Assembly (NCBI GenBank): GCA_000696115.1
Contig: JJOH01000004.1
Location: forward strand, 124,001-188,000
From: Streptomyces olindensis
Lineage (GTDB): Bacteria > Actinomycetota > Actinomycetes > Streptomycetales > Streptomycetaceae
Direction: 5' to 3'
Length of the DNA stretch: 64,000 nucleotides
The notes beneath the pieces were generated by a model. It was given only the letters and a program-made list of their open reading frames with translations, did not search any database and was not told where the DNA came from. This document shows, piece after piece, positions 8,184 through 16,826 of this stretch. Positions within the stretch are counted from its first letter, which is position 1. Each line of letters opens with the position of its first letter. Made by a program: the position numbers and the translations under genes.

Positions 8184-8987
8184 GTGCTCACTGTGACCTC
8201 TGTGAATGTGAACGGGCTGCGGGCCGCCGCGAAGAAGGGCTTCGTGGAGTGGCTGGCGGCGACCGACGCCGACGTGCTGTGCCTGCAGGAGGTGCGCGCC
8301 GAGCCGGAGCAGCTGCCCGAGCACGTCCGCGCGCCCGAGGGCTGGCACGTGGTGCACGCGCCGGCCGCCGCCAAGGGGCGGGCCGGGGTGTCGCTGTACA
8401 GCCGCCGTGAGCCCGACCGGGTGCGGATCGGGTTCGGGTCGGAAGAGTTCGACGGCAGCGGGCGGTATGTGGAGGCGGATCTGCCGGGGGTCACCGTCGC
8501 CTCGCTGTACCTGCCCTCGGGCGAGGTCGGCACCGAGCGGCAGGACGAGAAGGAGCGCTTCATGGGCGAGTTCCTCGCCCATCTGAAGGAGCTCCGGGAG
8601 CGGGCCGCCGCCGACGGGCGCGAGGTGCTGGTCTGCGGCGACTGGAACATCGCCCACCAGAAGGCCGACCTCAAGAACTGGCGCGGCAACACCAAGAACT
8701 CCGGCTTCCTGCCCGAGGAGCGGGAGTGGCTGTCCCAGGTCTTCGACCCCGCGGACGGCGGCTACGTCGATGTCGTACGTGCGCTGCACCCCGACGTCGA
8801 GGGGCCGTACTCGTGGTGGTCGTACCGGGGGCGGGCCTTCGACAACGACACCGGTTGGCGGATCGACTACCACGTGGCCACCCCGGGGCTCGCCGTGCGG
8901 GCGGTGAAGGGGTTCGTGGAGCGGGCCGCGACGCATGCCGAGCGGTGGTCCGACCACGCGCCGGTGACCGTCGTCTACGAGCGTTAG
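8184..8987 (+). CDS. xth: Exodeoxyribonuclease III
   Basis: 267-residue EEP-fold nuclease acting in base excision repair at abasic sites and 3' blocked ends. Seen: TSVNVNGLRAA at the N-terminus, VLCLQEVRAEPEQLP with the metal-binding Glu, CGDWNIAHQKADLKN (Asp/Asn catalytic pair), and WRIDYHVAT plus the C-terminal RWSDHAPVTVVY with the catalytic Asp-His. GTG start at 8184; upstream in-frame codons belong to the divergent region. The stop overlaps the convergent merR stop by four bases. Confidence 0.95.
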   Translation: MLTVTSVNVNGLRAAAKKGFVEWLAATDADVLCLQEVRAEPEQLPEHVRAPEGWHVVHAPAAAKGRAGVSLYSRREPDRVRIGFGSEEFDGSGRYVEADLPGVTVASLYLPSGEVGTERQDEKERFMGEFLAHLKELRERAAADGREVLVCGDWNIAHQKADLKNWRGNTKNSGFLPEEREWLSQVFDPADGGYVDVVRALHPDVEGPYSWWSYRGRAFDNDTGWRIDYHVATPGLAVRAVKGFVERAATHAERWSDHAPVTVVYER

Positions 8988-9625
8988 CGCCTGCGCATCC
9001 GCCGGTCCAGCGCCAACGACAGTTCCGCCTCCACCACGCTCCGGGCCAGTGGGCGCAGGCGGGGCAGGTCGGTTTCGGAGGCGTGGCGCAGGACCAGGTC
9101 GGTGAAGAGTTCGGCGAGGGCGTCGGCGTGGGTGCGGACGTCCTTGGCCGCCGCGAGGACCTCCGCGAGGGGGATGCCCTCGCGGACCAGGGCCGAGGAG
9201 ACGTCCAGGAGGCGGCGGCTGATGTGGACGATCTCGCCGCCGTCGGCGCCGAGGTAGCCCAGTTCCATGGCGGCCGCGAGGTTCTCGGGGGTGGCCTCGC
9301 CCGCGAAGTGGTCGGCGAGTTCCTCGGGGGTGAGGTGGACCGGTTCCTCCTCGGTGGGGGCGCCGACGCCGAGCAGGTCGCCGACGTCCCGGCCGTGGTC
9401 GAAGGCCTCCGCCAGCTCCGCGATGCCGCTGAGGGTGTGGCCGCGTTCCAGCAGGGCGGTGATCGTGCGGAGCCGGGCCAGGTGGTCGTCGTCGTACCAG
9501 GCGATCCGGCCCTCGCGGCGGGGTGGCGGGATCAGCTTGCGTTCGCGGTAGAAGCGCAGGGTGCGCACCGTGATCCCGGCCAGGCGGGCCAGCTCTTCCA
9601 TGCGGTATTCACGCTTCTCTGACAC
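8984..9625 (-). CDS. MerR family transcriptional regulator
   Basis: 213-residue regulator. The N-terminal winged HTH is YRMEELARLAGITVRTLRFYRERKLIPPP (residues ~7-35) followed by ARLRTITALLERGHTLSGIAEL. The C-terminal ~130 residues are a helical domain without the metal-binding cysteines of CueR/ZntR-type proteins, so the ligand is probably organic. It is divergent from a flavin monooxygenase / hydrolase / SDR operon with two perfect palindromes in the shared region; that operon is its most likely target. Confidence 0.9.
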   Translation of the reverse strand: MSEKREYRMEELARLAGITVRTLRFYRERKLIPPPRREGRIAWYDDDHLARLRTITALLERGHTLSGIAELAEAFDHGRDVGDLLGVGAPTEEEPVHLTPEELADHFAGEATPENLAAAMELGYLGADGGEIVHISRRLLDVSSALVREGIPLAEVLAAAKDVRTHADALAELFTDLVLRHASETDLPRLRPLARSVVEAELSLALDRRMRRR

Positions 9626-9679
9626 CTGGGCACCTTAAGGCGTACCGCGGGTAACTTTCCTCGCCCGCCCCCTACCCAT

Positions 9680-9692
9680 CAGTACGGTACTG
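9680..9692. promoter_or_regulatory. Palindrome CAGTACGGTACTG in merR/monooxygenase divergent region
   Basis: Perfect 6-1-6 inverted repeat, 55 bases upstream of the merR start and 64 bases upstream of the monooxygenase start. Candidate binding site for the adjacent MerR regulator. Confidence 0.45.
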
Positions 9693-9707
9693 CCCTACTC
9701 TCCCATT

Positions 9708-9727
9708 GCGCCAGTGTTCACTGGCGC
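9708..9727. promoter_or_regulatory. Palindrome GCGCCAGTGTTCACTGGCGC upstream of the monooxygenase operon
   Basis: Perfect 9-2-9 inverted repeat ending 28 bases before the monooxygenase ATG. It could be an operator overlapping the promoter, or a leader hairpin. Confidence 0.5.
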
Positions 9728-9755
9728 GGTTCTCGTGGTGTGTGGAGGTGTCGGC

Positions 9756-11285
9756 ATGGGCGAGCGCGAGCACGAGCACGTGCGGGTCGCGGTGGTCGGG
9801 TCCGGGTTCGGCGGGTTGGGGGCCGCCGTGCGGCTCCGGCGCGAGGGCGTCACCGACTTCGTCGTCCTGGAGCGGGCGGGCAGCGTCGGCGGCACCTGGC
9901 GGGACAACAGCTACCCGGGGTGCGCGTGTGACGTGCCGTCGCATCTGTACTCGTTCTCCTTCGCGCCCCACCCGGACTGGCCGCGCACCTTCTCGGGGCA
10001 GGAGCACATCCGCGCCTACCTGGAGCACGTGACGGACACCTTCCGGCTGCGGCCGCACCTCCGCTTCGACTCGGAGGTGAAGCGGATGAGCTGGAACGCC
10101 GAGCGGCTGTGCTGGGACATCGAGACCAGCAGCGGGAACCTCTCCGCCGACCTGGTCGTGTCGGCGACCGGGCCGCTGTCCGATCCGAAGGTGCCGGACA
10201 TCCCCGGCCTGGACTCCTTCCCCGGCAAGGTCTTCCACTCCGCCCGCTGGGATCACGACTACGACCTGCGCGGCAAGCGCGTCGCCATGGTGGGGACCGG
10301 GGCCTCGGCCATCCAGATCGTGCCGTCGATCCAGCCGGACGTCTCCCGGCTCACGCTGTTCCAGCGCACCCCGCCGTGGGTCATGCCGCGCATGGACCGG
10401 GCCATCAGCGGTGCCGAGCGGTGGCTGCACCGGCAGCTGCCCTTCACCTCGCAGCTCAGGCGCGGGCTGCTGTGGGGCATCCGGGAGTTGCAGGTCCAGG
10501 CGTTCACCAAGCATCCGAACGAGCTCGGGTTCGTGGAGCAGCTCGCCAAGCGCAACATGGCGCGGGCCATCAAGGACCCGGCGCTGCGGGCCAAGCTCAC
10601 GCCGGACTACCGCATCGGCTGCAAGCGGATCCTGCTGTCCAGCGACTACTACCCGGCGCTCGCGCAGCCGAATGTGGACGTCGTCGCGAGCGGGCTGGCC
10701 GAGGTCCGCGGCTCCACCCTCGTCGCCGCCGACGGCAGCGAGGCCGAGGCCGACGCGGTCGTCTTCGGCACCGGCTTCCACGTCACCGACATGCCCATCG
10801 CCGAGCGGGTCGTGGGCGCGGACGGGCGGACGCTCGCCGAGGCCTGGAAGGGCGGCATGGAGTCCCTGCGCGGCGCCTCCGCCGCGGGCTTCCCCAACTG
10901 GATGACGATCATCGGGCCCAACACGGGCCTCGGGAACTCCTCGATGATCCTGATGATCGAGTCCCAGCTGAACTACCTGGCCGACTACGTCCGCCAGCTC
11001 GACGTGCTCGGCGGCCGGGTCGCCCTCGACGCCCGCCCCGGCGCCGTGCGTGCCTGGAACGACCGGGTGCAGGAGCGCATGAAGCGCACGGTGTGGAACA
11101 CCGGCGGCTGCACCAGCTGGTACCTCGACGCGAGCGGCCGCAACACCACCATCTGGCCCGGCACGACGGCCGAGTTCCGGCGGGCGACACGGCGCGTGGA
11201 CCTCGCCGAGTACGACGTCCTGCGGGCGCCCGTGGCCGGGACGGGCGAGCAGCAGGCCGCGGAGAAGGCCGGGGTGGACGCGTGA
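9756..11285 (+). CDS. Flavin-containing (Baeyer-Villiger type) monooxygenase
   Basis: 509-residue FAD/NADPH monooxygenase that inserts oxygen into ketones or hydroxylates small lipophilic substrates. Seen: N-terminal FAD site VAVVGSGFGGLGAAVRL (residues ~10-26), GTWRDNSYPGCACD, the Baeyer-Villiger fingerprint FPGKVFHSARW (~155-165; consensus FxGxxxHxxxW), the second Rossmann loop MVGTGASAIQIVPSI, and a late GTGF motif. ATG at 9756 with GGAGGTG five bases upstream. The stop overlaps the hydrolase start (GTGA). Together with the hydrolase and SDR it looks like a ketone or ester degradation operon: the SDR oxidises an alcohol, the monooxygenase makes an ester and the hydrolase cleaves it. Confidence 0.92.
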   Translation: MGEREHEHVRVAVVGSGFGGLGAAVRLRREGVTDFVVLERAGSVGGTWRDNSYPGCACDVPSHLYSFSFAPHPDWPRTFSGQEHIRAYLEHVTDTFRLRPHLRFDSEVKRMSWNAERLCWDIETSSGNLSADLVVSATGPLSDPKVPDIPGLDSFPGKVFHSARWDHDYDLRGKRVAMVGTGASAIQIVPSIQPDVSRLTLFQRTPPWVMPRMDRAISGAERWLHRQLPFTSQLRRGLLWGIRELQVQAFTKHPNELGFVEQLAKRNMARAIKDPALRAKLTPDYRIGCKRILLSSDYYPALAQPNVDVVASGLAEVRGSTLVAADGSEAEADAVVFGTGFHVTDMPIAERVVGADGRTLAEAWKGGMESLRGASAAGFPNWMTIIGPNTGLGNSSMILMIESQLNYLADYVRQLDVLGGRVALDARPGAVRAWNDRVQERMKRTVWNTGGCTSWYLDASGRNTTIWPGTTAEFRRATRRVDLAEYDVLRAPVAGTGEQQAAEKAGVDA

Positions 11286-12205
11286 GCCGCCTCCTGCACG
11301 TCGACTCCGGTCCCTACGCCCCGCCCGTCCCGGCGCGCGAACTGACCGCCGTCTCGGCGGACGGCGCCCGGCTGCACGTCGAGATCCATGGTCCCGAGGG
11401 CGCCCCCGCCGTCGTCCTCGCCCACGGCTGGACCTGTTCCACCGCCTTCTGGGCGGCCCAGATCCGTGACCTCGCGACCGACCACCGGGTCATCGCCTAC
11501 GACCAGCGCGGGCACGGCCGCAGCCCCGCGAGCCCGGCGTGCGGCACCGACGCCCTCGCCGACGACCTGGAAGCCGTCCTCGGCGCCACCCTCGCCCCGG
11601 GCGAACAGGCCGTGATCGCCGGGCACTCCATGGGCGGCATGACCGTCATGGCGGCCTCCGGGCGAGCCGCCTTCCGGGAGCATGCCGCCGCCGTCCTGCT
11701 GTGCAGCACGGGCAGTTCGCGGCTGGTCGCCGCCTCCACCGTCGTCCCCATGCGGCCCGGGCGGGTGCGGACCTGGCTGACCCGGCGGATCCTCGGCTCG
11801 CGCGCCCCGCTCGGGCCGGTCACGCCCCTGGCCCGCCGGATCCTCAAGTACGGCACGATGGGCCCTGGTTCGGCGCCGCACATGGTCGAGGCGTGCGCCC
11901 GGATCGTGCACGCCTGCCCCCGCACGGTCCGCCACGCCTGGTCGCAGGTGCTGGACCTGCTCGATCTCGACCAGGGCGTAAGGGAGTTGACCGTGCCCAC
12001 GGCCGTCGTCGTCGGTACGGCGGACCGGCTGACCCCGCCGGCGCAGGCCCGGGCCCTGTGCGAGGCGCTGCCGCGCTGCACCGGGTTCACCGAGCTGCCC
12101 GGCATCGGCCACATGACCCCGGTCGAGGCGCCCGAGCTGGTCACCGGGAAGATACGCGAGCTCGTCACCACACACATCCAGGTCGTATCCGAGGAGAGCG
12201 CATGA
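11282..12205 (+). CDS. Alpha/beta-fold hydrolase
   Basis: 307-residue hydrolase. Seen: oxyanion HGWTCSTAFW (~residues 45-54), YDQRGHGRS, nucleophile elbow GHSMGGMT (~residues 118-125), acid VVGTADRLTPP and the catalytic His in GIGHMTPVEAPE. No signal peptide. GTG start overlapping the monooxygenase stop, and the stop overlaps the SDR start (ATGA), so all three are translated as a coupled unit. The likely substrate is the ester or lactone made by the upstream monooxygenase (inference from context). Confidence 0.9.
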   Translation: MSRLLHVDSGPYAPPVPARELTAVSADGARLHVEIHGPEGAPAVVLAHGWTCSTAFWAAQIRDLATDHRVIAYDQRGHGRSPASPACGTDALADDLEAVLGATLAPGEQAVIAGHSMGGMTVMAASGRAAFREHAAAVLLCSTGSSRLVAASTVVPMRPGRVRTWLTRRILGSRAPLGPVTPLARRILKYGTMGPGSAPHMVEACARIVHACPRTVRHAWSQVLDLLDLDQGVRELTVPTAVVVGTADRLTPPAQARALCEALPRCTGFTELPGIGHMTPVEAPELVTGKIRELVTTHIQVVSEESA

Positions 12206-13086
12206 GCAGGGTGAGCCTCGAAGGCAAGGTCGCCGTGGTGACCGGGGCGGCGCGCGGCGTCGGGGAGCTGCTGGCCCGCAAGCTCTCCGCGCGCGGCGTG
12301 AAGATCGCCCTGGTCGGCCTGGAGCCGGACGTGCTCAAGCAGGTCTCCGGGCGGCTGCACAGCGACAGCGACCACTGGCACGCCGACGTCACCGACCACG
12401 AGGCGATGGCCCGGGTCGCCGAGGAGGTCAAGGAGCGGTTCGGCCGGGTCGACATCGTCGTCGCCAACGCCGGTGTGGCGACCGGGGGTCCGTTCGTCGA
12501 CTCCGACCCGGAGTCCTGGCGGCGGGTGATCGAGGTCAACCTGGTCGGCTCGGCGGTGACCGCCCGCGCCTTCCTGCCGATGCTGCTGGAGAACCGGGGC
12601 TATCTGCTGCAGATCGCGTCCCTCGCGGCGATCACGCCGGCGCCGATGATGACCGCGTACTGCGCGTCCAAGTCGGGCGTGGAGGCGTACGCGCACAGCC
12701 TGCGCGCCGAGGTCGGGCACCGGGGCGTGAAGGTCGGCGTCGGGTACCTGTCGTGGACCGACACCGACATGGTGCGCGGGGCCGACCAGGACGACGTCAT
12801 GCGGGAGTTGCGGCAGCGGCTGCCCTGGCCGTCGAACAAGACCTACCCGCTCGGCCCGGCGGTGGACCGGCTGGTGGCCGGGATCGAGCGGCGGTCGAGC
12901 CATGTGTACGGGCAGTGGTGGCTGCGCGGGATGCAGGGCGTGCGCGGATACCTGCCCGCAGTCATCGGGACGGTGGGACAGCGGGAGATGCGGCGGTTCG
13001 CGGACCGGCTCACGGGCATGCGCACGGGCCTGGTCGGAGCCGGTGGAGCGGCCGATGAGCAGCAGTGGACTACGCTGCGTAAGTGA
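12202..13086 (+). CDS. Short-chain dehydrogenase/reductase
   Basis: 294-residue classical SDR. Seen: cofactor loop VVTGAARGVG (residues ~12-21), VVANAG, the catalytic YCASK (YxxxK), and a C-terminal extension of ~70 residues (WWLRGMQGVRGYLPAVIG) longer than the minimal SDR, with hydrophobic character that may contact membrane or lipid substrates. Third gene of the MerR-linked operon. Probable role: interconversion of an alcohol and the ketone used by the monooxygenase. Confidence 0.9.
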   Translation: MSRVSLEGKVAVVTGAARGVGELLARKLSARGVKIALVGLEPDVLKQVSGRLHSDSDHWHADVTDHEAMARVAEEVKERFGRVDIVVANAGVATGGPFVDSDPESWRRVIEVNLVGSAVTARAFLPMLLENRGYLLQIASLAAITPAPMMTAYCASKSGVEAYAHSLRAEVGHRGVKVGVGYLSWTDTDMVRGADQDDVMRELRQRLPWPSNKTYPLGPAVDRLVAGIERRSSHVYGQWWLRGMQGVRGYLPAVIGTVGQREMRRFADRLTGMRTGLVGAGGAADEQQWTTLRK

Positions 13087-13162
13087 TCGATATGCGCAGG
13101 GTCGCGACCCGTGTGAATCTGAACGAGCCAGATCCCCTCACCCCCAACGGGAGTGAACCCAC

Positions 13163-13372
13163 ATGGGTATGAAGGACCAGTTCCAGGAGAAGTCCGAGCA
13201 GTGGCAGAACCAGGCCCGTCAGAAGGCGGACCAGGCTCGCGAGCAGATGCAGGGCCGTGGCCGCCGGCGTGACGAGGACATGGACCCCTCGCAGCCGCAG
13301 CGCGACCGCGAGCGTGACCGTGACCGTGAGCGCGAGCAGGAGGACCGCTTCGACCAGGACTACGACGCCTGA
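13163..13372 (+). CDS. Small, highly charged hypothetical protein
   Basis: 69 residues, about half of them charged, with a Gln-rich N-terminal part (DQFQEKSEQWQNQARQKADQAREQMQ, probably helical) and an Arg/Asp/Glu repeat tail (RDRERDRDREREQEDR). No cysteine and no hydrophobic core, so it is probably disordered or coiled coil. ATG at 13163 with CGGGAGTG 11 bases upstream. 76 bases after the SDR stop and closed by a strong hairpin. The N-terminus resembles small CsbD-like or antitoxin-like helical proteins only loosely; I do not assign a function. Confidence 0.65.
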   Translation: MGMKDQFQEKSEQWQNQARQKADQAREQMQGRGRRRDEDMDPSQPQRDRERDRDREREQEDRFDQDYDA

Positions 13373-13392
13373 CGACGCGTGCTGAGCGGACT

Positions 13393-13417
13393 GGGGCGCC
13401 CCCGTGCGGGGCGCCCC
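13393..13417 (+). terminator. Terminator, GGGGCGCCCC repeat
   Basis: Two copies of the self-complementary GGGGCGCCCC separated by CGTGC, followed by TTT. It lies between the small protein gene and the convergent tricorn protease gene. Confidence 0.8.
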
Positions 13418-13430
13418 TTTCCCCTGTGGG

Positions 13431-16400
13431 TCACATCCTGGGCGGCAGCTTCGGACGGGAGCGGTCCGGTACGTCGCTGTAGGTGGGCGGCGTCGCGGGC
13501 GGGTTGGTCTCCAGCAGCCCGAGGGCCAGCTCCACCGCGTCGGTCAGCTGGGCGTGCCGCCCCTCGGCCCAGTCCAGCGGGGTGCGCAGGACGTCGATGT
13601 CGGGGGCGACGCCCTTGTTCTCCACGGACCAGCCGTAGGCGTCGAACCAGGCCGCGTTCATCGGCACCGTGATCACCGTGCCGTCGCCCAGTTCGTGGCG
13701 GCCGGTCATGCCGACCACACCGCCCCAGGTGCGCTGTCCGACGACCGGGCCGAGCTTGAGCAGCTTGAACGCGGCGGTGATCATGTCGCCGTCGGAGGAG
13801 GTCGCCTCGTCCGCCAGGGCCACCACCGGGCCCCGCGGCGCGTTCGAGGTGTACGACACGGGCTGGGCGTCCCGGGTCAGGTCCCAGCCCAGGATCGTGC
13901 GGCTCAGCGTCTCGATGACCAGCTCGCTGATGTGGCCGCCGGCGTTGCCGCGCACGTCCACGATCAGCGCGGGCCGGGACACCTCCATGCGCAGGTCGCG
14001 GTTGAACTGCGCCCAGCCCGACCCGCCCATGTCCGGGATGTGCAGATAGCCGCAGCGGCCCCCGCTCAACTCGCGCACCACCGCACGCCGTTTCGCCACC
14101 CAGTCCTGGTAGCGCAGCGGCCGCTCGTCGATCAGCGGCACGACGGCGACCCGCCGGGGCGGCCCGTCACCCTCCGCCGGGGCGAAGGTCAGCTCAACCG
14201 TCGTCCCGCCCGAGCCCGCCAGCAGCGGATACGGGCCCGCGTCCGGATCCACCGGGCGGCCGTCGACGTGGGTGAGGAGCGCGCCCTCGCGGATGCCCGT
14301 ACCGGCCAGCGGGGAGCGGGCCTTGGAGTCGGAGGAGTCGCCGGGCAGGATCCGCTTGACCATCCAGCCGCCGTCGCGGCGTACGAAGTTGGCGCCCAGC
14401 AGGCCCTGGCGGCGCTGGTAGTGCGGCGGGCCCTCGTTGCGCCGGGCGGGGGAGACGTAGGCGTGGGACGTGCCCAGCTCGCCCAGCACCTCGCGCAGCA
14501 GGTCCGCGAACTCGTCCGGGGAGGCCACCCGTTCGACCAGCGGGCGGTACTGGTCCAGCACCCCGTCCCAGTCGATGCCGCACATGCCCGGGTCCCAGAA
14601 GTAGGCCCGGATCAGCCGCCCGGCCTCCTCGTACGCCTGCCGCCACTCCGCGGCCGGGTCGACCGTGTGCAGGATGCGGCGCGCGTCGATCCACACCGTC
14701 GAGTCGGCGTCGCCGGGCTCGTTGGCTGGGACCGCGCGCAGTTCGCCCTCGTCGACGATCACCATCCGGGTGCCGTCGCCGCTGACCGCGAACCAGTCGA
14801 GGTGCACGGCGAGTTCGGACTTCTTGGCCTTGGTGATGCCGAAGTGCTCCAGGGTCGGCCGGCCGCTGGTGTCGTCCGGGTTGGCGAACGTCTCGCCCAG
14901 CGCGCCCGAGATCGGCCAGCGCAGCCAGACCAGGCCGCCGCCCGCCACCGGGTGCAGTGCCGAGTACTTGGAGGCGGCCACCGGGAACGGCGTGACCCGG
15001 CTCTCCAGGCCCTCGACCTCGACGGTGACGGTCCCGCTGTCGCCGTTCTCGTCGTCCTCCACCGGGTCCAGGCCACCGGCGGCCGGGCGGCCCTCCGGGT
15101 TCACCGCGAAGGGGGAGGGCGTCGCCGAGGACAGCGGCACGAGGTACGGGCGGCAGCCCAGCGGGAAGGACAGGTCGCCCGTGTGCACGTCGTAGACGGG
15201 GTCGAAGCCGCGCCAGGACAGGAACGCCAGGTAGCGGCCGTCGCGGGTGAAGACCGGGTTCTCGTCCTCGAAGCGGCCGTTGGTGACGTCGACGACGAAC
15301 CGGTCCTTGATCCGGGCCAGTTTGATCTGCCGCAGTGTCCGCCCGATGCCCGGGTGCGACCAGGTCAGCCACGCCCCGTCCGGGGAGAACGCGAGGTCGC
15401 GCACGGGCCCGTTGATCGACCGGATCAGCTCGGTGACCTCGCCGTCGCCCTCCTCCGTGACGTCGACGAGGAGCAGGCGCCCGTCGTGCGAGGCGACCGC
15501 CAGCAGCTCGCCCTCCGGGTCCGAGACCAGTTCGCGCACCCGGCCCAGCGCGCCCCGGGCCAGCCTGCGGGGCGCCCGGTCGCCGCTCGCCCGGGGCAGG
15601 GAGGCGATCTCGATGGCGTCCTCGCCCTCCGCGTCCGTCACGTATGCCACCCGCCCGCTCCCGCCGAGCATCTCCGGCATCCGCACCCGGACGCCCGGGG
15701 TGTCGGTGAGGGTGCGGGCCGGTCCGTCCCGGTGGGTGAGCCAGTACAGGCTGCCGCGTACGACGACGGCGCTGGCCCGCCCCGTCTCGTCGACCGACAC
15801 CCCGTCGACGTGCTGGGAGGCCGCCACCTGGTACGGGCGCCGCCCGGCGCGCGGTCCGCTCAGCCGGACGTCGAGCCGGCGCGGCTCGGAGCCCGGGGAC
15901 AGGTCGTCCACCAGCCACAGGTCGCCCGCGCACTGGTACACCACCCGGGTGCCGTCGCTCGCCGCGTGCCGGGCGTAGAAGGCGTCGTGGTCGGTGTGGC
16001 GGCGCAGGTCGGAGCCGTCGTAGGCGCACGAGTAGAGGTTGCCGACGCCCTCGTGGTCGGAGAGGAAGGCGATCCGGCCGCCGACGAACAGGGGTGAGTG
16101 CAGATGACCGCCGAGGCCTTCGAGCAGTCGTTCGCCGTGCAGCCACAGCCGGCCCGTGGCGCCGCCGCGGTAGCGCTTCCAGGCGGCCGGTTCATGGGGC
16201 GGGGTGCCGGTCAGGAGGAGGGTCCTGCGCTCGCCGTCCAGGTCGGCGACCTGGATGTCGGCGACCGGGCCCCAGGGGAGTTTGCGGCCCGGGTCGCCGT
16301 CGGGGGAGACCTTGTAGGCCCAGGTGAAGTAGGAGAAGGGCTCGCCGTGCGAGGCCACGGCCAGGATCTCGCCGTCCGGGGTCCAGCCGCAGACCCGGGT

Positions 16401-16661
16401 GTCGGCGCTGCCCCAGTGGCTCACCTGCCGGCCCGGGCCGCCGTCCACGGGGACGAGGTGGACCTCGGGCACCAGGCTGCGCCAGCTCGTGTACGCGAGG
16501 TGCCGGCCGTCCGGCGAGAAACGGGGGTGGCCCGCCTTGGTGCGGTCGACGGTGAGCCGCCAGGCGCGGCCGGGGCCGTCGAGCGGGGCGAGCCAGAGGT
16601 CGTCCTCGGCCACGAAGCACAGCAGGTCGTCATGGAGGTGCGGCAGACGCAGATAGGTCAC
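13431..16661 (-). CDS. Tricorn protease homologue (S41 family)
   Basis: 1076-residue cytosolic protease that processes peptides released by the proteasome or other proteases. Order: N-terminal beta-propeller repeats (FSPDGRHLAYTSWRS, then PEVHLVPVDGG; residues ~1-300), a second propeller (~300-680), a tricorn C1 helical region (~690-750), a PDZ domain around LLTHVDGRPVDPDAGPYPLL (~800-830) and the S41 catalytic core. In the core, LIVDVRGNAGGHISELV (~900) is followed by LADEATSSDGDMI carrying the nucleophile Ser near 955. GTG start at 16661; a longer in-frame extension runs through the tetR region and is rejected. Length matches Streptomyces tricorn. Divergent from tetR. Confidence 0.92.
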   Translation of the reverse strand: MTYLRLPHLHDDLLCFVAEDDLWLAPLDGPGRAWRLTVDRTKAGHPRFSPDGRHLAYTSWRSLVPEVHLVPVDGGPGRQVSHWGSADTRVCGWTPDGEILAVASHGEPFSYFTWAYKVSPDGDPGRKLPWGPVADIQVADLDGERRTLLLTGTPPHEPAAWKRYRGGATGRLWLHGERLLEGLGGHLHSPLFVGGRIAFLSDHEGVGNLYSCAYDGSDLRRHTDHDAFYARHAASDGTRVVYQCAGDLWLVDDLSPGSEPRRLDVRLSGPRAGRRPYQVAASQHVDGVSVDETGRASAVVVRGSLYWLTHRDGPARTLTDTPGVRVRMPEMLGGSGRVAYVTDAEGEDAIEIASLPRASGDRAPRRLARGALGRVRELVSDPEGELLAVASHDGRLLLVDVTEEGDGEVTELIRSINGPVRDLAFSPDGAWLTWSHPGIGRTLRQIKLARIKDRFVVDVTNGRFEDENPVFTRDGRYLAFLSWRGFDPVYDVHTGDLSFPLGCRPYLVPLSSATPSPFAVNPEGRPAAGGLDPVEDDENGDSGTVTVEVEGLESRVTPFPVAASKYSALHPVAGGGLVWLRWPISGALGETFANPDDTSGRPTLEHFGITKAKKSELAVHLDWFAVSGDGTRMVIVDEGELRAVPANEPGDADSTVWIDARRILHTVDPAAEWRQAYEEAGRLIRAYFWDPGMCGIDWDGVLDQYRPLVERVASPDEFADLLREVLGELGTSHAYVSPARRNEGPPHYQRRQGLLGANFVRRDGGWMVKRILPGDSSDSKARSPLAGTGIREGALLTHVDGRPVDPDAGPYPLLAGSGGTTVELTFAPAEGDGPPRRVAVVPLIDERPLRYQDWVAKRRAVVRELSGGRCGYLHIPDMGGSGWAQFNRDLRMEVSRPALIVDVRGNAGGHISELVIETLSRTILGWDLTRDAQPVSYTSNAPRGPVVALADEATSSDGDMITAAFKLLKLGPVVGQRTWGGVVGMTGRHELGDGTVITVPMNAAWFDAYGWSVENKGVAPDIDVLRTPLDWAEGRHAQLTDAVELALGLLETNPPATPPTYSDVPDRSRPKLPPRM

Positions 16662-16742
16662 GTCTTCATGCTTTGCCGGGGGACGGAGTGGAGCAAGTCC
16701 AGACAAAGAGGATGCCGGGTCGGTTCGTGACCCTGGACACGT

Positions 16743-16757
16743 ACGAAACGGTTTCGT
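16743..16757. promoter_or_regulatory. TetR operator candidate 1 (ACGAAACGGTTTCGT)
   Basis: Perfect 7-1-7 inverted repeat upstream of the TetR gene and preceded by CACGT. A near copy lies 47 bases downstream, so the pair is typical of autoregulated TetR-exporter loci. Confidence 0.65.
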
Positions 16758-16789
16758 TTTCATAGCGACCTGCGCTACATTCGTCACGT

Positions 16790-16804
16790 ACGAAACCGTG
16801 TCGT
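16790..16804. promoter_or_regulatory. TetR operator candidate 2 (ACGAAACCGTGTCGT)
   Basis: Same left half and flank (CACGTACGAAAC) as the first site, with one mismatch in the right half; it ends 22 bases before the tetR start. The two sites share the direct repeat CACGTACGAAAC. Confidence 0.6.
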
Positions 16805-16826
16805 TCGGAGCAGGAAGGTGAGAGAG

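Noticed and set aside
13404..16097. Long plus-strand open frame (~897 codons) opposite the tricorn gene
   Set aside because: Shadow of the GC-biased minus-strand gene; composition is Arg/Gly/Val-rich without motifs, and the antisense gene has clear S41 and propeller motifs.
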